From the NCBI GenBank assembly GCA_021234155.1, contig JAJEKV010000001.1, positions 32,628,177 to 32,692,176 of the forward strand: DNA of 64,000 nt, written 5' to 3'. The stretch comes from Isoetes taiwanensis (Eukaryota > Streptophyta > Lycopodiopsida > Isoetales > Isoetaceae). A program made the translations under genes and the position numbers. The notes below the pieces were generated by a model. It was not told the origin of the DNA, made no database searches, and was given only the letters and a program-made list of their open reading frames with translations. Positions 35,346-47,679 of the stretch are shown here, piece by piece (position 1 is the first letter of the stretch; each line of letters opens with the position of its first letter).

Positions 35346-35465
35346 ATGGCAGAAACTGCACTTCTGATCGGAGCTATCTCAGATCTTCATCACACCCTTC
35401 AGGGTGTTCCTCATGCTGAAAAGTTTAGGAAGTTTATTTCAGACGAAAAATCTGAAAGCACCTAG
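35346..35465 (+). CDS. Possible upstream ORF of the EDR2-like gene (39 aa)
   Basis: ATG at 35346 opens MAETALLIGAISDLHHTLQG, then VPHAEKFRKFISDEKSEST and TAG. The frame lies about 380 bp before the main ATG and is too short for usual gene finders. It is alpha-helix-like and of normal composition. It could be a 5'-leader uORF or a chance frame, since I cannot tell whether this stretch is transcribed or spliced out. Confidence 0.25.
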   Translation: MAETALLIGAISDLHHTLQGVPHAEKFRKFISDEKSEST

Positions 35466-35843
35466 TAAGATTGTGCTGTCCTTGAGGATATGCGGATGAG
35501 TTATCGTCTTCTGTACCAAAGAAATTATACACAATCTATTTTTGTGCATAAGGCAGGCATCCTTCTATATCAAGGTAAAATGCTTCCCAGTACTTCCATT
35601 TTAACCGTCTCTTGCATTTTGAGATCATAAGGTTGCATGTACATGCGAGCCGCCATTTCTTTAGAATAACTCTTTAGCTTATGTGCTGAACAGGGTATAT
35701 GAGGAGGTTTACTATCTTCAAGATGTCCGGTTTGATTATACAACTGATGCCTTATCTTGCCTACTGGAACTGGCAATCTGGTGCCAATCTATAGGGGTGT
35801 GTCATCTATCGTGTATCATTGTCTACATTTGTGGCTGGTCAAT

Positions 35844-38800
35844 ATGGGTGCTTGCATATCTAGACCCAAAAAAAATGGGTCTTTAAAAGAGAAACTAAAT
35901 ACCAGTTTCAAGACGCGTTTTAATGGTATGCCACCTGATGCACCTGCTGCTTCTGAGATGCAAGCACGGCGCTCATTTGGGATACTGAAGAGGAACACTC
36001 TGGCGAAAATAATGAGAGACGAATATGCTGATAGAGTTATACAGCATACAGGTAAGCCCTAGTTTCTTATGTTCCTGACTTCGGAACATTAGACAAAGTT
36101 TTAAATTAACCAATTTCATATACATATACTTCTTCTCCCTAGACTCTGAAATCATTTTTCTTAGAATACGTTGCTTTACATTACATGCTATCTCATCCTG
36201 AATCTTTCACTAGGAACTGAAGATGAGACATGGTTTGATGCTGATGGACACCTACAATCTGAATCAGATGACGAATACAGAAGCGTTTCAGGAGGTCATA
36301 GTTTAAAGTATTCTGCCTGCATATTCTGTATCAGTCATTTAGAACCTAATCACTCTATTCTGTCTCATGTCATACAGATTTCATCTCTGCAGGGAATTCC
36401 TTGAGTCTTCCAAGAGACAGTTTTGAAACTCCAAAGCCCTCATTCTCATCCATCAGAGGGAGGTGGTTGAATAACCAGAGCATGGAGGCAATGAAATTGG
36501 AAATCCCTTCAGATGCTGCAGCAACACATGATGGAATTATCACAGAAGTAAAACACACAGCCAGTTTCAGCCCACATAATCATATCAATACGCAGACCCT
36601 GAAGGAAAAATTAGATATGTCAACACCTGAACCTGGAAATACAGGTATCACTAGCATTCAGATGAATGGAGAGGAGAGCCATGATGTGAAGCCAACATTT
36701 GATGGCTGCTTGCCTTGTTTGCACGCCAGTAACATATTTCAGGAGAAAAGGAATAGCCAACAGCACACTCCAAGGAGGAAAGCAATGCGATTGTTCTCCT
36801 TCAAACGTCGGTCATCTTTCGAATCAAACGATGGTGTTGGATCACGTGAGCCATATTGACATTGAAAATCAAATATTGCATGAAACTGTGTAGCTTCTGT
36901 TATATATGTACATTCTATGCAATAAGCAATGTACTCTCTTTGAATAGTTTGCATGGTTAGTTGAAGGAAATCAAATCCGTGGTGAATATCAAAATGAGCG
37001 TTTTGTTCTTTGATTGATTTATTTATGTGAAAGAATGTCGAGTAACCATATTTCTTCTGCAGACTCCTTTGCATCTCGGGGATTTATAGAATGGCCTATG
37101 GCAGGGTCCCAAATTCCTTATTCTGCGGAGTGCTTGGAAGGGTGTTGGAGCTCAGTAAAGCCATCAACATTCAAGTTACGGGCACAACATTACCTAAGGT
37201 TGGATATACCAAACTTATTTTATATTTTGCAATTTTACTCATTAGTTTGTTCATCATAGAACATTATGTTATTGTAAATGTTTGTCTATAATGGTATGCC
37301 ACTATCCTGGTCATTTTTTGTATTTCTATTACTTACTGTCCATAGGACATTTACAGTCTAAGATCAAAGATCCCAATGCCCTTTCCATGTTATAATATAC
37401 AACTATGTCGATTGTCTTCTAAACAATAGGTCACCAGCAGTAGTTTGGATTCTCATATTTCATGGAATTTATGATGCAGGAATAAGAAAAAGGAACATGC
37501 TCCATATAATTCACTGTTCAATCCTGTTGGCGCGGATATTTATCTATCTTCTAAGAAAATTGATCATATAGCACGATTTATTGACCTGTCAGCAGTTTTG
37601 CCATCTGAGTTGCCTAATGAGAAAGAAAATATACCAAGTCTGCTCATTTTCAACGTTCAGGTACTTAATCGCCCATCTGGCAAACACTTCTCTCCATGTT
37701 GGTTCGATGCAATGGAATTTATTAGCATCAGGTAAACTAGATTAGGCAGGAATCATATATTGAGAACATCAAACATGTTTAGGAGATTCTTTTTTTTTTT
37801 ATTTTTTTACATGTAATGTATGCTATTAGTTCTTTGTATTCTAGGATGCATTTATATCAACTAGGAAAGGCAATAATTTTGTTAATACCCAATTGGTGGT
37901 TCTTTCAGTTCCCAATATATCCAGCGGCAATGTTTCTTGGTAACAGTGATGGAGAAGGGTTCAGTCTCGTTCTATACTTTAGGCTTTCTGAAAACTATCG
38001 TAATGATACACCTATGCATATTAAAGACATGCTCATGGTGAGTCGGATGTTTGAAAATTTTGATACTTAGACCGCAAGCTATTGCTCTCATGGTACATCT
38101 CTTCAAATCTTGCATTTTGCTGTAAGTTTGGATGTATAGTTTGCCTTACGTTTTCTGTACTATGTTATGTTATCAAATGCATATAACATAGGGGAGATAT
38201 GGAAGGCAACATGCCAGTTGCATTGCTCTCTATGCCTATGAAGCAATTGATTAATAATGTGATTTCATCGAGCAGAGGTTCTTTGACAATCATATGGAAA
38301 AAGTTAAAGGGCTAGTAGGAGAGTCTGTCATGCCATTTCGGGACAGGTTGAAGTTTATGGTTCGGCTTGCCAATCCAGAAGACATACATCTAAGTGGAGC
38401 AGAGAAAAAGCTTGTTTTAAATTACAATGAAAAGCCTGTTCTTTCACGACCCCAGCATCTCTTTCACAAGGTTTGGTTGTGTGTTTTTTCTTTTTTCTTC
38501 TTTTTTTGCTCGTCTTTTTTTCTTCTCTTATTTAATGTTGTCCCCAGGGCACCAATTACTTTGAGATCGACATAGATGTGCATCGGTTCGGTTTCATAGC
38601 ACGGAAAGCAGTTGAATCATTTCGTGACCGTTTGAAGTCCTGTGTGTTAGACATTGGTTTTACAATTCAGGTATATCTTGCTTTCCAATCACAAAAGACA
38701 TCAATGCTTTTATCTAATATTTTTATTATGTTTAAAAAGGGAAACAAGCCGGAAGAGTTACCAGAGCATATGTTAAGTTGTATGTGTTTGAATAGGCTGG

Positions 38801-38850
38801 ACATTACGAAGTACACATTATTAAGCACGACAATTGATGAAATGCAATAG
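35844..38850 (+). CDS. EDR2-like C-terminal (DUF1336) domain protein, N-myristoylated type
   Basis: Nine coding exons join in frame to 543 aa: 35844-36051, 36214-36294, 36378-36845, 37063-37198, 37480-37660, 37909-38037, 38276-38470, 38548-38670 and 38740-38850 (TAG). The start MGACISRPKK fits an N-myristoylation signal (Gly2, Ser6) with a palmitoylatable Cys4, as in the plant family. The middle is low-complexity and carries FDGCLPCL and a basic RRKAMRLFSFKRRSSF. The EDR2_C domain begins in exon 4 (EWPMAGSQIPYSAECLEGCW) and continues through KKIDHIARFIDL, FPIYPAAMFLG, DGEGFSLVLYFRLSENY, PFRDRLKFMVRLAN, LSGAEKKLVLNYNEKPVLSRP and YFEIDIDVHRF to NKPEELPEHMLSC. EDR2-type domains are thought to bind lipids, and EDR2 itself negatively regulates defence-linked cell death. 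The exact role of this short form is unknown. Exon 3 has an alternative in-frame acceptor 21 nt downstream. The last intron has a poor acceptor (TTAAAAAG). No disruption is visible. Confidence 0.93.
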
Positions 38851-41479
38851 AGTTTGTGAAGCATGCATTTGGACGAGGATTCTGCCCAGATGATTATTCA
38901 ATCACTGATTCAAATTTGGTTGCATTGAAACTCAGAAGATCGGTGATGATCCAGATTTATCTGCAATTTACAGGAAATTGGTTGCATTCTGGTTCTAACA
39001 GTTTCCTCTGATATAAAGGAGTACTCTCCCACTTGAGAAATCATGCCTTGATTTCCACAAGAGGTGTAAATTGTGTTTAAACTTCTGTTAATGTAATGGG
39101 CCAAACGGTTACACGTTTGTGTGGGAGAGAAGGCTACAATAAACCTTCTTTTCTTGTTACATAGCAATTCAGACTTATGCATCCAACATTTCTGCCATGC
39201 GTCAGATAAATTTTTGAACTCCTATCTACACCCCTTTGCCTAAATTGCTCGCTGCAACATAATTTAGAGAAACTGCAGGTCAGTAACATTTTCTTCCTGG
39301 CATAATAAGATGTTAGTAGTTTTTGCAGTTATGACAGTTACATGTGCATGCCGCATGCATATCTGTAGACTTGAATTGCATTGTATGTTGCAATTCTCAA
39401 GTTATTAAAAAATAATAACTTAGTGAATCTTTTTATTCTTGCAGACGTTTTTTGACCTGTATCACATATTATTATTTATTTAGCAAAAACTGGTTGTGCA
39501 CATAAAGCATTGATCTTGATGCCTTCCTAAGTTTCAGACATAACATAAAAACATTCTCCAGAATAACTGTAACCGCTAGGCTGTAGGCAGCCACTAAATT
39601 CATCACCGGTTAGAATATTGATAGGCTGGACTTATTACCTAGTAAAATTCACACATCTGGTGGCAATCCAACTTGGTTCAGGTATCTCTATTCAGATAAT
39701 AATTTAACCTCTTATAAGCACTATAGATGATTTTCATGACCCGAGGAGAGTTTCTATCTGTTAATAGGACATTGCACCAAGTTTTTTTGGTTGTGAGCTT
39801 CTCATATGATCCATTGCCGAATGTATTCTCAATGATGACATCTTTGTCCTGATTATGCTGGGCTTGACCTAATTCTGTCAATACACAACAATCTATGGCC
39901 TAAAAGATCTAGGATTGGTTTCATTTCCCTTGAGTGGGCAGTTACTTCTTCTTACTTTGTAGGGAAAAGCTCCAAAATACCCTTATGTTTTGCTAAAGTT
40001 GCCAAAATGCCCTTGGTTTTGGGGGGTATTTTTATGGAAATAACCGTAATTTCTTTTGTGATGATTCCAGTGTGAATGTGTTCTTCAAATGCATTGTAGA
40101 GGAGGATGAGATCTTTCTATCAAGCTAAGGTCACTTGAATCAGAGTTCGGAATCACAAGCTATGTTATGTTTAATACACAAAACGTTTTGATTGAATTAC
40201 ATAGCTATGTTGATATTGTATCGTAGGCTCCCAAATAGCCACAAGTGTAATAATTGTATTTTTCCATGTACAACCTTGCTTTGGAGTCTAATCATAATCC
40301 ACTCCAGTGTCACAAGCTGGTGGATAATGTCATCCTTAAGAGATTCATAATTTTGGTTACCTCGGACATGTTTTCACAAGCTGCCGATCTTGTGCCTGAG
40401 ATGTGTTGTGGTTTGAACACCACACTTGTCAAAGTTACGACCCATACTTATAGGCAAACTTTAATTCGAAGTGCCCATACCCTAGTGAACAACTTCTAGA
40501 ATGAGAGACTCCAACACAAATTCCTAGTAAAAGTGTGTCCAAAGCATAGCTTAGGGACTCTAAACTTAATTCTCCCAGTCTATCATACAGTTTAAGAACT
40601 AAGGGTTTTGTATATCTCCCAGTCTATCATACAGACCGAGAACCAAGGGACTCTTGTTAGCAGGGATACACAAATGAGGGATGGGACATAGTTACACTTG
40701 CCCGAGACAAGGCAGGAGAGAACTTCCTCCACAAGATGCAGTGGGGATGGTCCTATTGGGAAAACACAAATGAGGAAGTACTCCTTAAAATATAGGACCA
40801 CATTAGCAAATTATATAGAGCAATGGATACTGTTACGCCCAATTTTATGCAGACCATTTTTGTATCGTGCATGCATTTTAATGGATTGGGGTAACGAAAT
40901 GTTTTTGTATTAAGGTTTGCATTAGAATCATTAGTTGCGCTATTTCTAGTTGAATGGTGGTGTGATGCCAACGGATTCTAGACTAGGAATAACAAGCATG
41001 GGATGTAGCCTCTAACTTTAGGAATCTATGTGGGGTTGTTAAGGTTGGGACAAGTATAACATTATATTGCTTGTTAGGAGGCAAGGGTTAATGTCTTATC
41101 CTATAAAATATCCCAAAGAAGGAGTAATAACCTAAGGTTATATCTTCTTTTTTAAAATGGGATAGTGTTAGTTTTCGGGCATTTCCTTTTCCCCTTGCGG
41201 GAGTTTTGTCTTTGGGCGGGAGTAATTTTTTTTTCAAGCCACATTCTCTTCTCTGCATTTCCTTCCGATAATGAGGTATGTCTGTCAAGGTTCGAACAAG
41301 AATGAAGCAAGTGGATTTTCGATCTTATTTTCAGCTTTTACAAAGTCCTACAACATTTGAGCTCCAGTGTGCCCAGCATTGGAGGTGGTTTAAGCCCTTT
41401 TGTCATTTTTTCATGTTAGATCAATTTTTCTAGAAAACCCGATTGATCTATTTCTTTTTTAATCCAGGAAGCACATATT
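38851..41479. other. 3' flank of the EDR2-like gene and intergenic DNA
   Basis: The first 350 bp are probably the 3' UTR of the EDR2-like gene. Beyond that there are only short frames without recognisable domains. A 21-base phrase (ending CAGTCTATCATACAG) is repeated near 40576 and 40619. Confidence 0.4.
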
Positions 41480-41813
41480 GGTTGAATATCAACGTGGGTC
41501 CTGCATTAACTCTAAACCCTATGTGGCCATAAGATAATTTTGGTTGAAACATAAGGATCATACACCGCACAAAGCCCATACGATTCTTTGGATGTTCATG
41601 TTGGACAGACTTATTCAATTAATGTTACTACGTATCAAAGTCCTGCTGAATTTTACATGGTTGCTAGCTCCTGCTTTGGATTTCCTATTCTAAATGGCAA
41701 CACTATATGGCATTATTCCAACTCAAAGAACCGTGTTTTTGGCGTCTTTCCTGCAGGGCCTGATGCAGGAGATGTAAATTACTCTTTCAATTAGGTAAAA
41801 GGCATCAGGTGAA
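41480..41813 (+). pseudogene. SKU5-similar multicopper oxidase fragment
   Basis: The frame first reads LNINVGPALTLN. After a 1-nt shift it reads GHKIILVET-stop-GSYTAQSPYDSLDVHVGQTYSINV, shown here in part. It continues with YQSPAEFYMVASSCF, WHYSNSKN and VFPAGPDAGDVNYSFN, then a stop where the family has Gln (as in NQV/NQA), then VKGIR. This matches the second cupredoxin domain of SKU5-like (SKS) proteins, which are secreted or GPI-anchored relatives of multicopper oxidases that act in cell-wall growth. Two in-frame stops and one frameshift in about 330 bp, with no other exons nearby, show a relic. Confidence 0.75.
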
Positions 41814-42660
41814 GACTAGAACCCATCTACAAATGTTTTCTAAAAATGAATGATGATTTTGAAGAACCTTACAAAATTTTGATGGTTGTTGAGAGTAATG
41901 TTTTCTTTTGAAGAAGCCCACAATAGTTAATGTTGATTCAGTCATTTTAGCGGTCTCTTTTGTAAGCGATTATCAAAAGTCTCTTTTGTAGGAATTTTAG
42001 TGCTTATTTCTATTTAGCGTGAGCACCCTATAATGGGAAGTGCCTGCAAAAGTAAGGAAGGGTAAGACTTAACCATTACCGGCTCTTGAAGCCAGGTTCA
42101 GATGCATGTTTTTGGTCCAACCGTTTTGTTTGTAAAATCTTTGGGGGATTATAAGAAAAAATTGTTGATAATCCCAAATGTTCAAGGGTATTATTCGGCA
42201 CGCATATTATACTGCCCATGTTTATTTATGACAAAGAAAATCTCGCATTGGATATGGCTTTTTGTTGCATAGTAATTTGTCACAAAAGCTTTGTGGCCAA
42301 GCTTTTTATTTTTCCAACCCTAAAGATGTTTGATAGAGGATCACTCTCATATTGAGCCTTCATGAGCAAAAGCTTTAGCTCTAGCAAAGTATGTAAATCT
42401 TTTTCTAGGAAAGTGATAGCATTGGTAGAGAAAAATCATGAAAAAGCATGTTAAGAGTCAAGATCTCTCTCATCTTTCTATTTTAATTTGCAACTTCTTG
42501 ACGTCTATATGTCATTGCTCACAACAGTAGCAAGCAATATTTTACAAAGGTACAAATTGTGGCAACACGCCCTTCAACATGTCGGACCCGCATCGACCAC
42601 GCATGACCGCACAAAGCGGCACTTGGTAGATGCGGCGGCCACGTAAATTAATCAGATAGG

Positions 42661-44610
42661 TGTATTTAAGGAGGAAACCATTGCTGCTGTTCATCTCAGA
42701 CAAACATCAGTAAGGTGACAGAGGTTGCCCTAGAGGCTACACTTGATTTCTGCATTTGGACACTTTCAGACGGGCTTCTGTAAGGTGACGAGCTTGTGCC
42801 TGCTTCTTACACTTGGAGGCATCACCTTGGATTCAGACATTTGCATGCTGAAAGATTTCAGATAAGTGTCTATAAGGAGGAAACCATTTCTACTATTCAT
42901 CTCAGACAAGCATCTATAAGGTGGCAGAGGTTGCAGTAAAGGCTGCGCTTGATTTTTGCAATTGGACACTTTCAAATGGGCGTCTTAAGGTGACAGAGCC
43001 TGCAGCTATTTCTTACACTTGGAGGCTTTCAGACAAACATTTGTAAGAGAGCAGAGGTTGTGTGTGTTCAAAGTGTTTGGAGGCTTTCAGACAAGTGTTT
43101 GTAGGGTGATACTCTAATCATGGCAATCCTAGTGATAGAAGGACCAGACGAGCCCTGCATCCCTCCACCCCACCCCACTGATATGCATGTGGATGGCACT
43201 GACACACAATCCCCTCTACCCAGTGCTGATATGGAAGTGAAATTTCTCTTGGAAAAGTATATAGATGATATCCCCAATCTTAGACCAAATGACAGAGGCA
43301 AAATTGAAAGGTCCACACTGAAACAAGAAGCGTGGGCAAAGTCTCGTGCAACAAGCATAGCTCATCAAGCATATGACAGATACTTTAGCCTAGCGGCAAG
43401 CCGCATCCGACATCAACGCCACCAGACCAGGCACTAAGCATTAGAAATAGGTTCAAACAATCGCAGAGGGCAACACAACTCGAATTGCTCGCTTGGCAGA
43501 GGAGATGCAGGCCTCCACACCAAAATTGCTCAAGAGGCAGCTCGCTATTGAAAAGCAGCGTGTTTCCAGCATAGAAATCTGCCTACAACATCTGGATGAT
43601 GGCCTTTGCTTAATACACGATAAAAGGCAAAAGGATAAGCAGGGTCTCGTCGACCTGCAGACTCGCATGGACTCCTTGTCCACCACCATAGAAGCCATGG
43701 CACAAGACAGGCGATATGATGAGCAGGAGACGATGGCAACCATCTCCTGCCTTCGATAAGAAGCTAAGGACGCCGCTACCATGATGCGAAGAGTCCAGGT
43801 CACTTTTGAAGAGAGCCAATCACAACTGAGAGCCTTTTAGAGTAAGGTCGAGACATAGGAAGTGGCCTCATCGACAGTGAACCCTGCACTGGACTCCCGC
43901 TTACAGAAATTGAAGCACAATTCTGCGCCTTGAGGTGTGCAAGAGCAATTTGCAACCTGGTTTTAGGGCTCCATCACGTTGGACTCAAGCATTTGCATGT
44001 TTGAGGCTTTCAGATGGGTGTCTGTAAGGAGGAAACCATTGCAACTATTCATCTCAGACAAGCTTCTATAAGGTGGCAGAGGTTTCACTAGAGGCTGCAC
44101 TTGATTTCTGCATTTGGACACTTTTAGATAGGTGTTTATGTGACAGATCCTGCACGGTTCGGGGAGCACTAGTTTTATACGCCCCGGTGAATGAGATTCC
44201 GACCCCATCCCCACCACCTCAAGGGGTCCCCTTCAGTACTTCCTGAGCCAATTCCCCATCGTTTTTGCGCATCAAGCCCAGGAATATATTCATCCGCCAA
44301 TATGATGGCTGGTTATAGTTCAGTCAAGATTCCAAGTGGCCCTGCCTGGACCACGTCACCTATGGGAGGTATTATATATTCGACGTATCCAGGTCCTTCC
44401 CCGATAGCATCCACGTCAACAGGTTCAGAATCAAGTGCAGTTATATCATAAGCTCATGCTCCTATTACTTCAATTCGTATTTACTCAAATGATGCTATAA
44501 ACCTTCATCGAACTTGCACTCTTGCAGTGCCTGCCATCACCTCGGATTCAAACATTTGCATGCTGGAGGATATCAGACAAGTGTTTGTAAGGAGGAAACC
44601 ATCCTAATCT
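42661..44610. repeat. Family of 207-bp direct repeats around a broken ORF
   Basis: The phrase TAAGGAGGAAACCATT is preceded by CATTTGCATG and followed by TTCATCTCAGACAAGC. It recurs at about 42667, 42874, 44028 and 44589. The first two are 207 bp apart. Between them lies a GAGGTTGC...CTTGATTT(C/T)TGCA(T/A)TTGGACACTTT module that also occurs near 42723, 42928 and 44080. Pieces of the same units (TTTCAGACAAGTGTTTGTA) fill the gaps. The spacing of 1154 bp between the second and third copies holds the coiled-coil ORF. This may be an old amplified transposon end. Confidence 0.75.
43120..43900 (+). pseudogene. Broken coiled-coil ORF of unknown family, possibly gag-like
   Basis: A first frame (43120-43437) begins MAILVIEGPDEPCIPPPHPT and contains KFLLEKYIDDIPNLRPNDRG. 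A second frame from about 43475 reads IARLAEEMQASTPKLLKRQL, then KQRVSSIEICLQHLDDG, GLVDLQTRMDSLSTTIEAMA and DAATMMRRVQVTFEESQSQL. It is broken by a TAA near 43758 and two TAG codons further on. The second part is strongly helical with coiled-coil-like spacing. The order acidic/Pro-rich head then coiled coil would suit a retroelement Gag, but no known domain is visible. It is embedded in the 207-bp repeat family. Confidence 0.4.
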
Positions 44611-44619
44611 CCTCTGCAT

Positions 44620-45530
44620 GAAGGATTTGTCTCTGCCATCCACACTGGTCATCAAACTCCAGAGTGCAAGGAACGACAACATCAGCATCTGGTCTTGCAT
44701 TCTTTGAAGTAGAACCGGTCATGGAAGCTTTTTCCATATTCTTCCTCTTCTTTATTGCAAGAAAACCAAAATTCGCGATTAATGTGTTTTTCTAGAATTA
44801 ATAAAGACTGAGAAATAAAGTCACTAGGACTAGAATAAATTTATTATGACTGTGAAGATGCATTCTAAGCAGGAATCTTCACCCATCACACAACCACACT
44901 AGATGGTATTTGTAAATTATAGCATTATAATGGTATTTGTAAATTATAGCATTATAGGCCTGTGAAGATGCACCACAACCTCAAATCTAGAAAACATCAA
45001 CAACATGCACAAACATTAATATGCTATAAAAGAAGAGGCTAGAGTATAGTTTGCTAGTTGAGATGAACATAGTTTTATTATTTAAGATTTCCTATGGTTG
45101 AGGGAGCATATCAGATATAGCTCCTCCCTACATGGTGAACCTGAAAGATTTTTGTCTTCCTAAATAAGGACATACGGATCTTTTTCAAAAGAATCAAGAT
45201 TGATTCTGATTAGATCAAGAGTTACGTGAAATGCCCCTCAAAACTTCAAGCTATGCATATTTGAAGAACATAAAATAATGGCATTTACACTTACAAATTC
45301 TATTGGAAGCTAAAAAACCAGCTCTTAAAGAACACATACAACATCGATCCATTTAGATGCTTTGTACGCCATCATTGCCATTACGGAAACGTATTCTCTG
45401 AGTGTTTTTTGATGCCTTGATTTTAGCCACGTTGGTTTGGTTTTTTGGTTTTACAAAAAAGTTGCTTGTCAATATTTATTATTAGCCCACATAACTTTAC
45501 TCTGAAGGTATCATTTATTTTCCACAAGAA
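44620..45530. other. Intergenic, with a 26-bp tandem duplication
   Basis: The phrase ATGGTATTTGTAAATTATAG followed by CATTATA is duplicated at about 44903-44956. No gene is visible in the rest of the stretch. Confidence 0.5.
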
Positions 45531-45535
45531 TAAAA

Positions 45536-45680
45536 TAGGATAGGATAGGATATGATATCATAGATTTTTAACGTCCATGGAGACCCAAGCAAACCATGGA
45601 ATTGGGTTCTTTAGTCCAAGGAGACTAAAAGGGCCTATGGAACCCAAACAAATGACACAACAGACCTATTACTATTTAGG
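45536..45680 (-). repeat. Short LINE-like 3' end with (TATCC)n tail
   Basis: On the + strand a GGATA microsatellite (45538-45552) is followed by TAGATTTTTAACGTCC, then GGAGACC, and further on GGCCTATGGAACCC. The same order (TAGATTTTTAA-GTCC, GAGACCAA, GGCC-ATG-AACCC) begins both LINE copies at 13208 and 20866, at their 3' ends. Read on the - strand, this looks like a severely 5'-truncated relative that ends in a TATCC repeat tail. The similarity is short and only suggestive. Confidence 0.5.
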
Positions 45681-46134
45681 ATAAAAAAAAACCTCCACCC
45701 TGAAGGTTTTTCAAGGGAAAAACTTTAGCAGTAATAGGCTTGCTAATATACTGTACGTTTTAATGTAGTGACGGAGGACATAGCGACGGAGGACACAATT
45801 AAGTTCACATGTCCAACCTCATGGAAGTATGGTGCTAGTACCCCCATTGAAGCCATCTGCAATGCCATATATATTGTTGATTTATTAAGCATTGCTTGTA
45901 TATCAAATACTTATTACATATAAATTCTGTTCATATATAAATCATGTTACCAAAAATACTATACATATACTTAGAATTGTAAATTATCCCACTCCTTTTG
46001 GAGTTACCCTTTTTCCACGCATAAGTCAATAATATTCTCGGAGTCTTGCCCGTAAGAGATATGCATATACTACCTATCTTGATGAAGAATATCTCAAGGA
46101 AATCTCTTATGGTACTCATATCAATGAAGAAAAT

Positions 46135-46532
46135 GGAAAAGGTTTATAGTAGCTGGAATTTTTTTTTTTAGCAATTTTGATATCATTCTTTTTCTGATCA
46201 CATATCGTAGCAGCCTGCCATATGTATGGATTAGAGCTTGGCCATCGAAGTTCGAGATGCAAACTTCTATGCTATAGGGATTTTGTTGTTTGTATTTAGC
46301 TAACTAGCTCACTTTAACCCTTTGAAGATGAAAAGGTTTTTAGTAGCTTTTTTTTTTTTTTTTTTTTTTTAATTATTAGCAATTTTGACGTCATTCTTTT
46401 GCTATAGTACTCATATATCTTGGCGGTCTGCCACATGTATGGGCTAGAGCTTGGTCATTGAAGTTCGAGATGCAAACTTCTATGCTGTAGGGATTTTGTT
46501 GTTTGTGTTTAGCTAACTAGCTCACTTTAACA
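46135..46532. repeat. Tandem duplication of about 195 bp
   Basis: Two units (about 46135-46325 and 46328-46532) both start AAAAGGTTT-TAGTAGCT and have a T-run. Both continue with TTAGCAATTTTGA, ATGTATGG and AGAGCTTGG, and both end with GTTCGAGATGCAAACTTC and TAGCTAACTAGCTCACTT. They differ by scattered substitutions and by T-run length (11 against 24), so the duplication is not very recent. Confidence 0.85.
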
Positions 46533-46779
46533 CTAGACCTGTCCCATGATGGACCATTAAAGGGCATTTTGAAAGTTCACAAAAAAAATCATATAAAATC
46601 AAGAACACAAGCACTAGCCAAACCCTTTCTAGGAGTTCATATATGGCAGTCGTGCTTTATATGAAAAATATATAAAAATGTATCAGCTCCCGTTATTGTG
46701 AGTTATGCTCTAGCAAACCCAAGGGGGTCAAGTACCAAAAGCTTCATGTTCATACAAAGTAAAATTGACTTGACGGAAG

Positions 46780-46815
<36 letters not shown>

Positions 46816-47247
46816 TGACATGTTCTGTAGAATGTTGTGAACACTGTTTGGCTAGGGCATTAGTACCATGGGTTCATTTTTTGGAACTTCGGGTTGATTG
46901 TTGGCATATGTGTTAAACATTGCAACAGTGCAATATTTGGAAAAAATACAAGTATTATGGTTGGGTACAACTGATTTAGGGTTTATGTGGTATACAAATG
47001 GCGCAGCCGTGTGATAGGTGTCGTTGGAGATGGCTGTACCTCAATCCGTCACTGGCGTTAGCTGGAAATTTAGAAGTTATTTCTTTATCTTGAAATTTAC
47101 AGGTACATGATATATGATGGCTTAAGGACACGGCTGAACAGCACGAACCTTGCTAAGGACTAAGCCAAGGTTAAATAGAGGTGGGCAGATTCACAATGCA
47201 TGTGTGTGCCGGAATTATGCTGCCTGGGGGCTATCCTATCTTCTATC
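46533..47247. other. Intergenic, with a long T-run
   Basis: A homopolymer T-run of about 31 bases lies at 46782-46812. An acceptor-like TTACAG at about 47097-47102 could precede a non-coding exon of the ORF that follows. Nothing else is recognised. Confidence 0.4.
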
Positions 47248-47577
47248 ATGGGTAGGAAGAAAGGGGATTTGAATATGGCCACCAGGAGGAAATTAGATAT
47301 GGAGGCAAGTCTGGCCCCCAAAAGAAAGAAGGTATGGGAATTTCGGAAAGCTGCCAAAAGTGCTCTACCAGTTAAGATCAGTGATGTGCCTAAGTCAGAT
47401 GTGGATAAGGCTGCTAAAGGTAAAGATTGTAGCAGTGTAGCTGCAGAAAAGCTTGCACAGGTTGAGAAGAGTTGTGCAAATGATAGCAATAAGGGATGTG
47501 AGCCCATTCATGAAGCTGGTTCTGCTGCATTTGCCCCACAAAACAAAGGAGTGTCCTCTGGAGCGTCAAATATTCAG
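47248..47577 (+). CDS. Hypothetical Lys-rich coding exon (110 codons)
   Basis: ATG at 47248 opens MGRKKGDLNMATRRKLDMEA, followed by a Lys/Ala-rich hydrophilic chain (KRKKVWEFRKAAKSALPVK, KAAKGKDCSSVAAEKLAQVE) to ASNIQ. A donor-like CAG/GTTATT at 47577 closes exactly 110 codons. Beyond it the frame turns hydrophobic and AT-rich, like intron. Composition is unlike the surrounding DNA and argues for real or recent coding. The start is bipartite-basic and could act as a nuclear signal. I recognise no family, and I could not find the next exon. Confidence 0.4.
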
Positions 47578-47679
47578 GTTATTTGGATTGCTTGTATGCA
47601 TTTGCTTAACAATTTGATGTACTTTGTAAGAAATTTTAAACAGGAGTTAGAATTATTAAGTGCTTTTAAGTTGATCTGA

